Made by a program: the position numbers and the translations under genes. Shown here piece by piece: positions 52,105 through 61,097 of a DNA stretch of 64,000 nt. The notes beneath the pieces are model-generated. The model was not told the DNA's origin. It made no database searches and worked only from the letters and a program-made list of their open reading frames with translations. The stretch spans positions 1 to 64,000 of the forward strand of contig JAPPFJ010000018.1 in NCBI GenBank assembly GCA_028877215.1, given 5' to 3'. Every line of letters starts with the position of its first letter. Positions within the stretch are counted from its first letter, which is position 1. The stretch is from Gemmatimonadota bacterium. GTDB lineage: Bacteria; Latescibacterota; UBA2968; GCA-2709665.

Positions 52105-52320
52105 CTATGCATAGCTCCTCCGTATCACCATCGGTTTCCCGTGTCTGCGCCTTGGGTTTGCGCAGTTTCCCTTCTCACAGTTCATACAGATCCGGTCCGA
52201 CTTATACAGCTTGTCTCGACACTTATGAAAGATGTGTGTTTTTTGGTTTGCGAAGCGACAATCCATACAAACAATCCGAAGCAAATGCTGGCAGCAATAC
52301 CATTTGAATTGAGGAATCAT
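52105..52320 (-). CDS. Small cysteine-rich hypothetical protein
   Basis: A 71-residue basic protein with Cys9, 10, 18, 21, 34, 45, 48 and 53 (pattern C-C-x7-C-x2-C-x12-C-x10-C-x2-C-x4-C) and His29/His32, like a small zinc-ribbon or treble-clef fold. GGGAGG lies six bases upstream of the ATG, and a bidirectional terminator follows its stop by 31 bp. Such clean signals make a real gene likely despite its size. I do not recognise the family. Confidence 0.6.
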   Translation of the reverse strand: MIPQFKWYCCQHLLRIVCMDCRFANQKTHIFHKCRDKLYKSDRICMNCEKGNCANPRRRHGKPMVIRRSYA

Positions 52321-52454
52321 TGGAGACCTCCCTTTTTCCTATAAGACACTGGTAATCGCAGCCGGTTTCATTTTTGATAAAATTACAGCCCGGGGCGAGG
52401 GCAAGATTCCTGGACCTTTCTGTGGGGAAAGATCGCATTGCGGACGAAGGCGGC

Positions 52455-52979
52455 CTATATTTCGAGTGTTACCGATTCAGCATGTCCCGCCCATTTTCCA
52501 GTAAGCGAGAAAATCACTGTTTCGTGACAGACCACCATGACCCGATCGAAGTTTCTGTACCGATCCAGAACACGACTGACTCGCGTACGGACGCTGGATA
52601 ACGGCTCCCAGTCTCTCGTCTCTCCGAACGGCCATTCGCCTCCGAGCGACAGCATCTCAGCTACGGTTTTATCGACGAGTTCAAGCGAAGGTCGCCACGC
52701 GCATACCCATTCGTGCAGATCGAACTCGACGCGAAGGTCCAGGTCGAGAATCCGGCTGATGACGTTTGCGGATTGCAACGCGCGTGTCATCGGCGACGAA
52801 ATAACCAGTTGATAATCTTCAGCTTCGCAAGGTTCCGAGGCTTCTGCAATCTGGCGGATGCCGGTTTGGGTAAGCGGAACGACATGTACCGCCCAGCCGT
52901 CGCCCACGTCTTTCAGATTGCCGCCGGCTGCCAGGCTCCATTCCGGTTCCCCGTGCCGGATGAGACGGAATGTCGTCAT
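52455..52979 (-). CDS. Histidine phosphatase family (phosphoglycerate mutase-like) protein
   Basis: A 174-residue protein with FRLIRHGEPEW (the RHG motif with the phospho-acceptor His), VISSPMTRALQSANVI, and VMVVCHETVIF (the second catalytic His). The chain is short for a phosphatase but complete for a SixA/cofactor-independent branch. The substrate is unknown. It lies 18 bp downstream of a methyltransferase gene on the same strand. Confidence 0.88.
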   Translation of the reverse strand: MTTFRLIRHGEPEWSLAAGGNLKDVGDGWAVHVVPLTQTGIRQIAEASEPCEAEDYQLVISSPMTRALQSANVISRILDLDLRVEFDLHEWVCAWRPSLELVDKTVAEMLSLGGEWPFGETRDWEPLSSVRTRVSRVLDRYRNFDRVMVVCHETVIFSLTGKWAGHAESVTLEI

Positions 52980-52997
52980 TTGGAATATACCTCTGGT

Positions 52998-53762
52998 TCA
53001 GACTTTTCTCCCCGCGATCAAGAGCATTTGGGGCAGGCCCTGAAGCGGCGCCGCCTCCCATCCCTCGGACTCATCACCGATTTCCTCGAACCTGATCAGA
53101 TCGACGCCCTGCTCGATGACGGCCCTGAGATACTCTGAAACCGTCCAGTGAAATTCGTACTGCTTCACTTCACCAGACGCTTTTTCAAGCACGTCCTCAG
53201 AGGCGCGGTACTCATGCGGGCCGTTGTCAAAGTAGCTGAATCCGACTTCCAGCGACGAAGCCCGATTCTTCCAGATCCGTCGAATCGGATGGTACTCGTT
53301 GACGAGAAACAGACCCCTCCGGCGTAGAATGCGGATGGCTTCGCGATAATACGCCCTGAGATCGGAAACCCAGACGGCCACGTGCCCTCCCGTGTACACC
53401 ATATCGAAGCTGGCGTCTTCCAGACATCCAAGGTCAGCAACGTCCGACTCGACGAACTCAATGGTCAGACCCAGTTCGCTGGCGCGCCGTTGCGCCACCG
53501 CCAGTTGTTCGACCGAAATGTCCACGGACGTGACACGTGCGCCCATACCGGCGAATGCGAAAACTGCCAGGTTGTCGCCGCTGCCCAGCACGCAAACGTG
53601 CCTGCCGTCCGCATCGCCAATCAGTTCCATCTCTTGCGGCAGGAAGACCTGTTCGGGATCCCGGTGAGCAACTCTCCATGTGTCTCGACGGTCGTGCATG
53701 GCAGCCCACGCTTCGGCTCCAAGATTCCAGCGCGCGCGATTCGCGCGGTGATACTCGTTCAC
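52998..53762 (-). CDS. Class I SAM-dependent methyltransferase
   Basis: A 254-residue methyltransferase with CVLGSGDNLAVFAFAGMGARVTSVDISVEQL in pieces (motif I GSGDN and the acidic end of strand 2), SFDMVYTGGHVAVW (motif IV), and LRRRGLFLVNEYHPIRRIW. The sequence VNEYHRANRARWN starts like small-molecule methyltransferases of the bacterial type. The GTG at 53762 has AAGGGC upstream and is preferred over a TTG at 53786. Confidence 0.85.
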   Translation of the reverse strand: MNEYHRANRARWNLGAEAWAAMHDRRDTWRVAHRDPEQVFLPQEMELIGDADGRHVCVLGSGDNLAVFAFAGMGARVTSVDISVEQLAVAQRRASELGLTIEFVESDVADLGCLEDASFDMVYTGGHVAVWVSDLRAYYREAIRILRRRGLFLVNEYHPIRRIWKNRASSLEVGFSYFDNGPHEYRASEDVLEKASGEVKQYEFHWTVSEYLRAVIEQGVDLIRFEEIGDESEGWEAAPLQGLPQMLLIAGRKV

Positions 53763-53841
53763 TTTCGCCCTTTCTTCTATCAGCAAGAATCTTCCTTCAA
53801 TTCACCCTGCTGGAAAGTCGGCTGTGGCCGGCCCTTCGCGT

Positions 53842-55920
53842 TCATTGCGCGGTCCCCAGCACCTCCACGTAAGCGTCGTACAGACTCTGTATCTTCTCCA
53901 CGTAGTGTACGGGCTGGCCGCCGCGGCAGTATCCGTAGCGCGCCCGCTCGTAGTAGGCCGGTTGCGAAAGCAGACGCATCGCCTGCTCCACGTGGCCGAA
54001 CCATCGGTTGGAGTCCCAACCTTTTTCGCGCGCAAGGCGGCGCGCATCCAGCAGATGTCCGTAACCGACGTTATAGGACGCCAGAGCAAAGTGAATCCGC
54101 GATTGGATAGGGATCTCCAGGTCGAATCGCCGGATCAACTGATGCATGTACTTGGCGCCGGCATGGATGCCCTCTTCCGGGTCCTCCAGGTCTTCAAAAC
54201 CCAACTGCAGCCCCGTCCTGGGCATCACCTGCATCAAACCCCTCGCGCCGACCCAACTGACCGCACTGGGATCGAATTTGGATTCCTGATACATCTGCGC
54301 GGTTATCAGGCGCCAGTCCTGACCGTATCGACGGGCGTACTTTTTCGCAAGATCGTCGTACGGCGACAACCGTCCGCTGATTCCCACCCGCGTCGAGTCC
54401 TTCGCTCTCGCGATCCGTCGAGGGTTCTCGAAATACCGTTTCTTCATCATGTTGAAGTAGAGGCCGCCCTTTTCGCGCCTGATATACTCGTTGAGCGATC
54501 CCAGCAGGGCCGGATTGCCCTTGCGGACCGCCCAGCCAAGGGTCGTGGATTTGACGCTGAAGACGGCCTTGAGTCTCAAACCGTACGTACGCTCCACGTC
54601 GAACAGGTTGGAGTCGGCAATTGTCAGGTCATAGAGTCCGGACTCGACCCCCGCGATGATCTCTTCGGTCTCCATGTCATCGGGAAGTTTGATTATCCGG
54701 AGGTCTTCCACGGAATCCTGTAACGCCTTCAGAGTCGTATAGAAGGACGAACTTCCACGCACGTAGAACGTCCGGCCCGCCAGATCCCGGACTGACTCAA
54801 TCGAATCGTCGTCCTCACGCACGACGACGACCTCGTCCACTTCGTTGTACGGCCGAGTAAAGTCCGCTGCCGCCTGTCGCTCCGGAGTTATGGTCATGGC
54901 CGCGGCAACCACGTCTCCCTTGCCGTCGTTCAGATAGGACAGCAGTTCGGCATGGGATTTCGGGATAACGATCTCGAGGCGCAGCCCGTGTTCTGACGCG
55001 AATTTCTTTATCAGATCGTACTCGTAACCCACCTGCAGGCCCCGGTGTATGAAATAGGTCATCGCGTTGTTGCGCGTGATCATGCGCAGCCGTCCCCGCT
55101 CGATAAGGCCCGGGAGATCGTCTGTGAATTCATTCTGCCGCTCTCTAGAAAAGTGCCGGGCGAGGAGGAATTCATCTACTCTGGTCTTGAGTTCGGTATC
55201 TTCCGGACGCATCATCACCGCGATCGGGCGGTCCTTCGCCAGCACGAGCGGCGTTGTCAGATTGTCATAATAGCTCGACAGTGCGTGCCACAGATGCGAA
55301 TCGGCCAACGTGGCTTCGTATTCCCCGCTGGCGACGCCATCAAGCAGAGCCTCGATGTTCTGGGTCTCCGGTGCGGTCCGTATTTTCAGGGACGGCACCT
55401 GCCGCTGGAGATTGACAAGCGTCTGATAGTACGAGCTCGAACGCCGCACGCTGACTTCCATGTCCGCAAGTTCATCGACGGTCCGGGGAAGTCTGCCGCC
55501 CGTGTTGGTGACCAGGTATTCGTCCACGTACATATAGGGGACCGAAAACGCCGCTTGCTTCTGGCGTTCGGGCGTTATGGTCAGGCTGGCCACAACCACA
55601 TCGCCTTCACCCTCCAGCAACTTAACCATCATCTCCGAAAAGTCCCCGACCTCAACCAGCACCGGCTGCAGATCGAGAGCCTCGGCAAGCTCCCGCGCGA
55701 TGTCGTAGGCGAGCGTTACCTGCTCCCCATGCCTGGGCATGTAGGAGATTGCTTCGAGAGGGACGATCGCCCTGAGTCTGCCCCGCGAAACCAACTCGGA
55801 AAGGTCGCCGGTGTATTTCGGCGCAGAAGCCGACGACGAAGAATTATCGGGTTCGCTGCATTGAAGCAGGACGCACACGGCGCCCAGCACCGGCAGCAGC
55901 GCACCGATCTGATGTTTCAT
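53842..55920 (-). CDS. MltF-like lytic transglycosylase with two solute-binding (SBP_bac_3) domains
   Basis: A 692-residue envelope protein. Residues 1-20 are a signal peptide with Cys16/Cys21 as lipoprotein candidates. Residues about 40-265 and 270-500 are two type-3 periplasmic binding domains, each with GDVVVA(S/A)x(T)ITPERQ, DEVVVV-type strands and a final lobe. From about 525 to 640 a transglycosylase (SLT) domain has AQMYQESKFDPSAVSWVGARGLMQVMP, with the catalytic Glu in QESKF, and ALASYNVGYGHLLDAR. Known MltF has one binding domain. It would cleave peptidoglycan from the periplasmic face in response to a bound ligand. It has AGGAG upstream. Confidence 0.9.
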   Translation of the reverse strand: MKHQIGALLPVLGAVCVLLQCSEPDNSSSSASAPKYTGDLSELVSRGRLRAIVPLEAISYMPRHGEQVTLAYDIARELAEALDLQPVLVEVGDFSEMMVKLLEGEGDVVVASLTITPERQKQAAFSVPYMYVDEYLVTNTGGRLPRTVDELADMEVSVRRSSSYYQTLVNLQRQVPSLKIRTAPETQNIEALLDGVASGEYEATLADSHLWHALSSYYDNLTTPLVLAKDRPIAVMMRPEDTELKTRVDEFLLARHFSRERQNEFTDDLPGLIERGRLRMITRNNAMTYFIHRGLQVGYEYDLIKKFASEHGLRLEIVIPKSHAELLSYLNDGKGDVVAAAMTITPERQAAADFTRPYNEVDEVVVVREDDDSIESVRDLAGRTFYVRGSSSFYTTLKALQDSVEDLRIIKLPDDMETEEIIAGVESGLYDLTIADSNLFDVERTYGLRLKAVFSVKSTTLGWAVRKGNPALLGSLNEYIRREKGGLYFNMMKKRYFENPRRIARAKDSTRVGISGRLSPYDDLAKKYARRYGQDWRLITAQMYQESKFDPSAVSWVGARGLMQVMPRTGLQLGFEDLEDPEEGIHAGAKYMHQLIRRFDLEIPIQSRIHFALASYNVGYGHLLDARRLAREKGWDSNRWFGHVEQAMRLLSQPAYYERARYGYCRGGQPVHYVEKIQSLYDAYVEVLGTAQ

Positions 55921-56123
55921 TTGAATCTCCTGATCTGGATGTTTCGCTTTAAATCCACTCTCCCTTAAACGTCGGATTACTCGATGAAGTTGCCTTCATG
56001 ACAATGCGTTACCACATTGGATCCAATTCCATGCGGTGGCATCCACGCTGCCCATATCCGTAGCGGCCCTCTCGCCAATTCGATCACTCCGCATTAATCG
56101 GGAGTCGTCGACGCGGGCACCTG

Positions 56124-56936
56124 TCAGTCGCCCGGCTTCTGTCCGATGTACAGAATGTGCTTGGACGAAGCGACGATGCTCTGTTCCTCGCTGATTTCGA
56201 ACAGCAGATTCCGCCAGAGTTCCCGCTGCTTGCCCTTGAGGATGTTATAGCTCTCATCGTCCGAAGCAATCGCCGGCTCCACCCCGGCAATATTCAGCGT
56301 ATGGAATCCCGCGCGTTCATGCGTGGGGGCGACTTCCTCATAGCGAACGAAATACCCGCGGAAGCCGCCACGCGGCGCATCATTTGGACGATGGCCGTTG
56401 CTGATCAGGGACCGAACCTCATCATGATTCTCAATCCACGCCGGGTTTTTCCTGATCAGGTCTCCAATAACACCGAACCTGGAGACCATCGTCGAGAAGA
56501 CCACGCCCCCGGGTTTCAGGCGCTCGAAGGCGGATCTCAAAGCCATCGTCCGATCGGTTTCAGCTACCAGATGGTACAGCGGGCCCATCAGGAGGACGGC
56601 GTCGAACTGTCCGCGCGGAATCCCGTCCAGGGTGCGCGCATCGCCGGTACGGAAATCGGTCCGGTCGGCAAGACCCAGCGCCTCCGCCTTCGCACTGCAC
56701 CGGGCGACGAGCCCGTCGGCGATGTCCACAGAGGTAATCCGGTAGCCCCGCTTTGCCAGGGTAAAGGTATAAAACCCCGTGCCGAAGCCGACTTCCAGAA
56801 GTCTCCCGCGGGAAGGGAGGTAATGGTCCAGGTATCGCCACGTCAAATCCGCTTCCAACTGATGGCGCGTAAGGCGGTCATCCTCGGCGTCCCAGCCGGC
56901 GTTGTAAAACTCCCGTATGTCGCTCACGTCATCCAT
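56124..56936 (-). CDS. Class I SAM-dependent methyltransferase
   Basis: A 270-residue methyltransferase. LEVGFGTGFYTFTLAKRGYRITSVDIADGLV in pieces gives motif I (GFGTG) and the ribose-binding Asp. FDAVLLMGPLYHL is motif IV and LKPGGVVFSTMVSRFGV is motif VI. FRTGDARTLDGIPRG is the adenine pocket. Substrate unknown. It is bordered by 200-bp gaps with no repeat or gene seen. Confidence 0.88.
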   Translation of the reverse strand: MDDVSDIREFYNAGWDAEDDRLTRHQLEADLTWRYLDHYLPSRGRLLEVGFGTGFYTFTLAKRGYRITSVDIADGLVARCSAKAEALGLADRTDFRTGDARTLDGIPRGQFDAVLLMGPLYHLVAETDRTMALRSAFERLKPGGVVFSTMVSRFGVIGDLIRKNPAWIENHDEVRSLISNGHRPNDAPRGGFRGYFVRYEEVAPTHERAGFHTLNIAGVEPAIASDDESYNILKGKQRELWRNLLFEISEEQSIVASSKHILYIGQKPGD

Positions 56937-57081
56937 AGATTCGTCTTGATTCGTTTAACTGTCGCCCGCGAATCGCCATTTCGCGGTACCTGATCATGCA
57001 CCGCTACAGGCCGGCGCCGGGCAACGGGCGGGCGTGGTGGTCCGAAGCTTGTTTCGGCACGGGGTCATCTGATTATTCCAA

Positions 57082-57720
57082 TCAAGGCTTGTCGTACATG
57101 GACAGGTCGTCCCAGTCCTCCCGCATCTGGGGTCGCGCCAGCCTCGTATCGGGGCGCCAGTTCTCCCACCCCTCGATATAGAGCCCGCCCGGACCCTCGA
57201 TTTCGCCGACGGCGCGTCGTGCTTCGCTTTGCACCGCCCTGCCCGCTTCCCGTGTCATTCGTCCCTGTCGGATCGCGAGGTCGAATTCATCACGGTCTTT
57301 CCATGTCCAGCTTCGTTCCGGATCGACAATTATGTCGAGCTGGTGATCTCTGAAATCGAAACCCAGCCGCGTGCGTGTCAACTTGCTCTGAAGATTGACG
57401 TACCAGCCCTGAAACACACCATCGGCAGACCACCGCACCCACGTTGCGCGGAATTCCCCAGGCCGGACGATGATCAGAAGCTCCGCCCAACGCCAGACCG
57501 AATCGGCCAGCGTCCAGGTCCGGTTCACCCAGTCCCGGGGCCTGTCTGGAGTATCGAAGGATAGCACGGGCTTCTTCGACGGCGTCCCCAACGGAAGCCA
57601 TAGCAACGTCCGGGCATCGGAATCCTCGACGACGGTGACGGGCTTTACGTCGATGAGCCGGCCGTTCTCGTCGAGCTCTCGATAGTGGATCGTGTCCCCG
57701 CATCGGAACCTGGCGTTCAC
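57082..57720 (-). CDS. DUF402 family protein (nucleotide-phosphatase-like)
   Basis: A 212-residue protein with WNRPDGV-type DUF402 core: GFDFRDHQLDIIVDPERSWTWKDRDEFDLA in pieces, where Asp and Trp residues line the phosphate site, and QGWYVNLQSKLTR. Related proteins hydrolyse nucleoside di- or triphosphates or fosfomycin-pathway cytidylyl esters (FomD). The GTG at 57720 with AAGGAG seven bases upstream defines the start; longer forms would overlap the GNAT gene. Confidence 0.82.
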   Translation of the reverse strand: MNARFRCGDTIHYRELDENGRLIDVKPVTVVEDSDARTLLWLPLGTPSKKPVLSFDTPDRPRDWVNRTWTLADSVWRWAELLIIVRPGEFRATWVRWSADGVFQGWYVNLQSKLTRTRLGFDFRDHQLDIIVDPERSWTWKDRDEFDLAIRQGRMTREAGRAVQSEARRAVGEIEGPGGLYIEGWENWRPDTRLARPQMREDWDDLSMYDKP

Positions 57721-57784
57721 TGGTTCGCTCCTTCTCGATAGAACGGACTCCGCCGCATATCGAAATGTCCGAAACGACGATGGT

Positions 57785-58255
57785 TCAATCCGAATAGGCC
57801 GTAGCGGCGTTGGCCGGGTCTCCGGATTCCAGATTTGCGTTTTCGACGAACCATTGCGTGTTCGCGTACAGCGCCATGACCGACTTGTGACTGAGAAACC
57901 CTTCTCGTCGGTAGAAATCCTGCTGTCCGTGGACACACGCCAGGATCACCCTGGGAACGGCGAGTTTCCGGAGGATCGATCTCAAGATCGCCCTGCCGAC
58001 ACCCTGGCGCTGATATTCCGGCGCAACGACAAGCTCGCAGACGGTCGCGGGCGCCTCGTCGTCCGAAATCGTCCGTCCGCCACCAACCAGCGCTGCTCCA
58101 CTGAAGGCAAAACAGCTGACTTCGCTATCGGCGTACGCGCGACGGAGTCTTCCCGGATCGAGCTTTCCCAGAGGGGCCCGCTTGTAGACTTCCGCGAGGT
58201 CCTTCCAATTGACGCCCCTTGCATCCTCCTGATAGACGATCTCATACGTCGACAT
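57785..58255 (-). CDS. GNAT family N-acetyltransferase
   Basis: A 156-residue acetyltransferase. CELVVAPEYQRQGVGRAILRSIL is motif A with Q-R-Q-G-V-G for acetyl-CoA pyrophosphate binding. DLAEVYKRAPLGKL is the N-terminal helix, and QQDFYRREGFLSHKS is motif B (F-Y-x2-x-G-F). GGGGGA precedes the ATG. The acceptor is unknown. The end overlaps no neighbour; the DUF402 gene follows 64 bp later. Confidence 0.88.
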   Translation of the reverse strand: MSTYEIVYQEDARGVNWKDLAEVYKRAPLGKLDPGRLRRAYADSEVSCFAFSGAALVGGGRTISDDEAPATVCELVVAPEYQRQGVGRAILRSILRKLAVPRVILACVHGQQDFYRREGFLSHKSVMALYANTQWFVENANLESGDPANAATAYSD

Positions 58256-58376
58256 GTTTCCCCCAGTTGAATTGAAGCGTTCTGCGCGTGAAACGCGTAA
58301 CCTGTTTATGTCGGCGAATTATCAATGTGGGTTGTGTACAGACCTGTCGTTCCGGTCGGTGAGGTTGTTGTGTACG

Positions 58377-58985
58377 TCAGACGCGGCCACTGGCGTCCCG
58401 CACCACACCCCGACCGGTTTCCTGCTTCAGTTCATTCAGAAACCGCGCCACGTCGCCCCGTGACCGCAATATCACGACGTTCTTGTGGTTCCTGACCCGT
58501 TCCAGGTCATCCAGTATACCCGGAAGGCGCGTCCGGTTGAAGTTCCAGATCCATTCCAGGAATTCGCGATCGGGCAACTGCTCCCGGCAGCCGGGGTTCA
58601 GGTCAGGCCGGCTGCGGCCCAGATGCCTGATGGCCCGTTTGAATACCTGCAACAGACAGGTGAATCGCGGTAGCGCCAGGAGGATCACCGTATCGCTTGC
58701 GGCTATCCGTTCTGTCATCGTGCCGCCGTAGTTCCCATCCAGTATCCAGGCCTCGCGCTCGAGGAGCTCCCCGTGCTGGCGCTGCCAGACGTCCTTTGGG
58801 GGCTTTTCCCAGTTCGGCCTCCAATGCACGGCGTCGAGGTGTACGACCGGCAGGTCCAGAATGGATCCGAGCCTGACGGCCAGGGTGGATTTTCCCGCGC
58901 CTCCGCAACCGATGATGCAGACCTTTCGCATTATCGATTTGCCGTTTTCTGTCGTGGTTTCTGGCTGCATGTCTTCCTGGTTCAT
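58377..58985 (-). CDS. P-loop kinase-like protein (DNA topology modulation FlaR/adenylate-kinase-like)
   Basis: A 202-residue P-loop protein. VCIIGCGGAGKSTLAVRLG (about 22-40) is Walker A, DLPVVHLDAVHWRPNW is the acceptor loop with D-x-x-x-W, and WILDGNYGGTM the strand-3 Asp. The family was named for a DNA topology role but most likely phosphorylates a small molecule. I keep the first ATG at 58985; an ATG at 58931 would remove 18 residues. The 253 bp after it toward 59239 contain a CTCATTCC/GGAATGAG hairpin at 59131-59153 and no gene. Confidence 0.82.
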   Translation of the reverse strand: MNQEDMQPETTTENGKSIMRKVCIIGCGGAGKSTLAVRLGSILDLPVVHLDAVHWRPNWEKPPKDVWQRQHGELLEREAWILDGNYGGTMTERIAASDTVILLALPRFTCLLQVFKRAIRHLGRSRPDLNPGCREQLPDREFLEWIWNFNRTRLPGILDDLERVRNHKNVVILRSRGDVARFLNELKQETGRGVVRDASGRV

Positions 58986-59238
58986 CTCCCGCCGGATAAG
59001 GGAGTCCTCATTCAGACCCCTGAATCCGGCCCGTATCAGCGACGTGGATGCCTTTGACTCGGTTCAGATTCGAAGCATCGGCATAGACGATGGGTGTGGT
59101 GATTCGACAAATCGGATCCCCCTTTCGGTTCTCATTCCCACACATGGAATGAGTGATATTAATGCTTGTTAAACAATAATCCGGGGGAGTAATTCGGTAC
59201 ATATGCGCGCCTGCCGATGCCCAGTTAGACGCCAGGCG

Positions 59239-60099
59239 TCACTTCCAGCTCAGGTCCGAAACGATCGGATAGTGATCGCTGGGGTAGAGCGAACCCCGGT
59301 GGCTTCGGACAATATCGGATGTTTCCACGTCGACCTCCAGTCCCGCGCCCCGAAACAGGACCCAGTCCAGGCGCCAGGAGAGATGATGGAGCATCGGGTC
59401 GTATTCCGTTCCTGCGTAACCGTGATAGGTATTCGACGCCGCTCCGTCGCGAAGTCCGGCACGCAGGAACGCATCTTCGAAGCCTGCCGCAAGCAGGATC
59501 CGGTGTACCGCGTCTGTAATCGTGCTGCCTGCTGCTGCGGGGTCCTTCACCTCGGGCGTCCACGGATTACAGTTGAAGTCTCCGGTCAAGATTTGGAGTT
59601 CTCCGTCTCTTGCAGCATTGGCAATCCACCGGTTCAGCAGAGATGCGCCTCCGGTCCGGGCCTGTTCGCTGATGTGGTCCAGATGGGTATTCACGTGGAG
59701 GAAGTCCAGGCCATTCGCGAGGTCGTGAAGACGGACCCAGGTTGCGGTCCGGACGCAGGCGGAATCCCAGGACCTAGAGTAGCACTCCGGCGTGGTGCTG
59801 AGCCAGAACCCGCCCCTCGAGCGCGGCTGAAGTCGCTCACGCCGCCAGAAGACCGGGTTGAAGAGGTGCGGCGGATCGTTCGCGTGCGGGCCCTGGAAGC
59901 TGTCGTACGCCGTCAGCGCTTCGCCGAAGGTGGCGAAATTCGGCCACTGCGTTTCCTGGAAGCCGATCAGGTCAGGCGACGCGTCTTCGATCACGTCGCA
60001 GACCAGCTGCGAGCGGCCCGAACCGATCCATGCGTTCTCCGGCTCATGTTCGTCGTAGCCGCCGGCAAGGTTGAAACTCATCACGCGAAGTCCGGACAT
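59239..60099 (-). CDS. Endonuclease/exonuclease/phosphatase family protein
   Basis: A 286-residue EEP-fold hydrolase with VMSFNLAGGYD (metal Asn), DLIGFQETQWPNF (metal Glu), LHVNTHLDHISEQAR, LTGDFNCNPWT (Asp/Asn), DWVLFRG and PSDHYPIVSDL (final D-H). This is the divalent-metal active site shared by exonuclease III, sphingomyelinases and inositol phosphatases. No signal peptide is present. The N-domain insertion with many prolines may decide the substrate, which I cannot name. Confidence 0.9.
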   Translation of the reverse strand: MSGLRVMSFNLAGGYDEHEPENAWIGSGRSQLVCDVIEDASPDLIGFQETQWPNFATFGEALTAYDSFQGPHANDPPHLFNPVFWRRERLQPRSRGGFWLSTTPECYSRSWDSACVRTATWVRLHDLANGLDFLHVNTHLDHISEQARTGGASLLNRWIANAARDGELQILTGDFNCNPWTPEVKDPAAAGSTITDAVHRILLAAGFEDAFLRAGLRDGAASNTYHGYAGTEYDPMLHHLSWRLDWVLFRGAGLEVDVETSDIVRSHRGSLYPSDHYPIVSDLSWK

Positions 60100-60161
60100 T
60101 CCTGAGTCCTGTAATGCAAGTTTCGTGCCGATATCGGATGGGGCAATAGAAAACCTATGGT

Positions 60162-60467
60162 CTATCCACCGCGGATGTGCGGACGCACTTCCCGGTCCAA
60201 CCGTTCCGAGAGCGCCTCCTCGGCGACTTCCAGCTCAAAGTTCGTCTGAATGTTCATCCAGAATCGGGGGGACGTATAGAAATACCGGGCGAGTCTCAGC
60301 GCCGTATCCGCGGTTATGCCGCGTTTGCCGAGGACGATCTCGTTTATGCGGCGCGGCGGCACCCCGATGGACAGCGCCAGGTGGTTCTGGCTGAGATCCA
60401 TCGGCTCGAGAAACTGTTCCTGCAATATTCTCCCGGGATGAACGGGAACCGTTTCGCCAGCGGACAT
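60162..60467 (-). CDS. higA: HigA-family antitoxin (orphan)
   Basis: A 101-residue XRE-type antitoxin. VPVHPGRILQEQFLEPMDLS begins the HigA signature, then ALSIGVPPRRINEIVLGKRGI is the HTH, and ADTALRLARYFYTSPRFWMNIQTNFEL is the family C-terminal half. Normally higB lies directly upstream; the 111 bp upstream here show no HigB, so this is an orphan or solitary regulator. A 14-bp-period repeat array lies upstream (60546-60705) and could be its operator. Confidence 0.88.
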   Translation of the reverse strand: MSAGETVPVHPGRILQEQFLEPMDLSQNHLALSIGVPPRRINEIVLGKRGITADTALRLARYFYTSPRFWMNIQTNFELEVAEEALSERLDREVRPHIRGG

Positions 60468-60545
60468 GGCCGTTTTCTCCAGAGCGATCGATTGCGACGC
60501 CACAAGCGGCGCCGGAATTCCCGATTTTCGCAGGATCGCACAATA

Positions 60546-60705
60546 CGTTATTTTATAACGTTTTCCGTTAAATGACAAGTACTAAATTTGATCCGCTAAA
60601 TATAATACGTTAAATAATTTTCGTTAAATGGAATTCATTTAACGATAGATCTTTAATGTATCTCGTTAAACTATTTTCGTTAAACGGAGTACGTTATATT
60701 AAATG
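60546..60705. repeat. Tandem array with a 14-bp period and CGTTAAA core, upstream of higA
   Basis: CGTTAAA or a near form starts at 60566, 60580 (degenerate), 60594 (CGCTAAA), 60608, 60622, 60636 (CATTTAA), 60650 (degenerate), 60664, 60678 and 60692 (CGTTATA), exactly 14 bp apart. Another CGTTA is at 60546, and inverted TAACG words are at 60556 and 60640. The sequence is strongly AT-rich in a GC-rich genome. The unit is not a multiple of three and no open frame spans the array, so DNA binding is more likely than coding. Confidence 0.85.
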
Positions 60706-60823
60706 CAGACACAATGCAACGCGATGATCAGACAAAGCGATCAGTGGTCAGGAAACGAGCTCTTAGCGGTCAGCAAAGATCAAAAGCGAAAGGCAAGATC
60801 AAAGCAACCCCCCTCCAGCCACC

Positions 60824-60972
60824 CAGACCTCTCTCCCCGGCCCTCTCACTGGAAGCTATCAGCTATTGGCGGTCAGCCGTCAGCTAAAATCGAAATCCAA
60901 AGTCAAAACCTACCTTGTCCCCCAAGCCCCGCAGACCTCTCTCCCCGGCCCTCTCTCCCGCGGGAGAGAGGG
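60824..60972. repeat. Dispersed CCTCTCTCCCCGGCC repeat with a 24-bp perfect palindrome
   Basis: CAGACCTCTCTCCCCGGCCC occurs at 60824, 60932 and 62052. At 60949-60972 it is followed by a perfect palindrome CCCTCTCTCCCG/CGGGAGAGAGGG without a loop. The frame crossing this stretch encodes a low-complexity Pro/Ser/Arg peptide and I reject it as a gene. Confidence 0.75.
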
Positions 60973-61097
60973 AGTAAAAACGGGTTTCGCGTGCCGGTAA
61001 ACTAAGTAGTCTCATTGATAGGATGTCGCCAAACTGGTAGATCTACCCATCAACGTTCCCCTCCCGTGCAAAGGAGGTCAGGTGGTAGGTTTCGTGA

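Noticed and set aside
59131..59153. CTCATTCC/GGAATGAG hairpin as a terminator
   Set aside because: No T-run follows in either direction and the stem is only eight base pairs.
60546..60705. CRISPR array
   Set aside because: The unit of 14 bp has no separate spacer of constant length with unrelated sequence, and no cas gene is seen.
60703..61005. 100-codon plus-strand frame after the CGTTAAA array
   Set aside because: It is built from low-complexity Pro/Ser/Arg residues encoded by dispersed CCTCTCTCCCCGGCC repeats and shows no protein-like composition.
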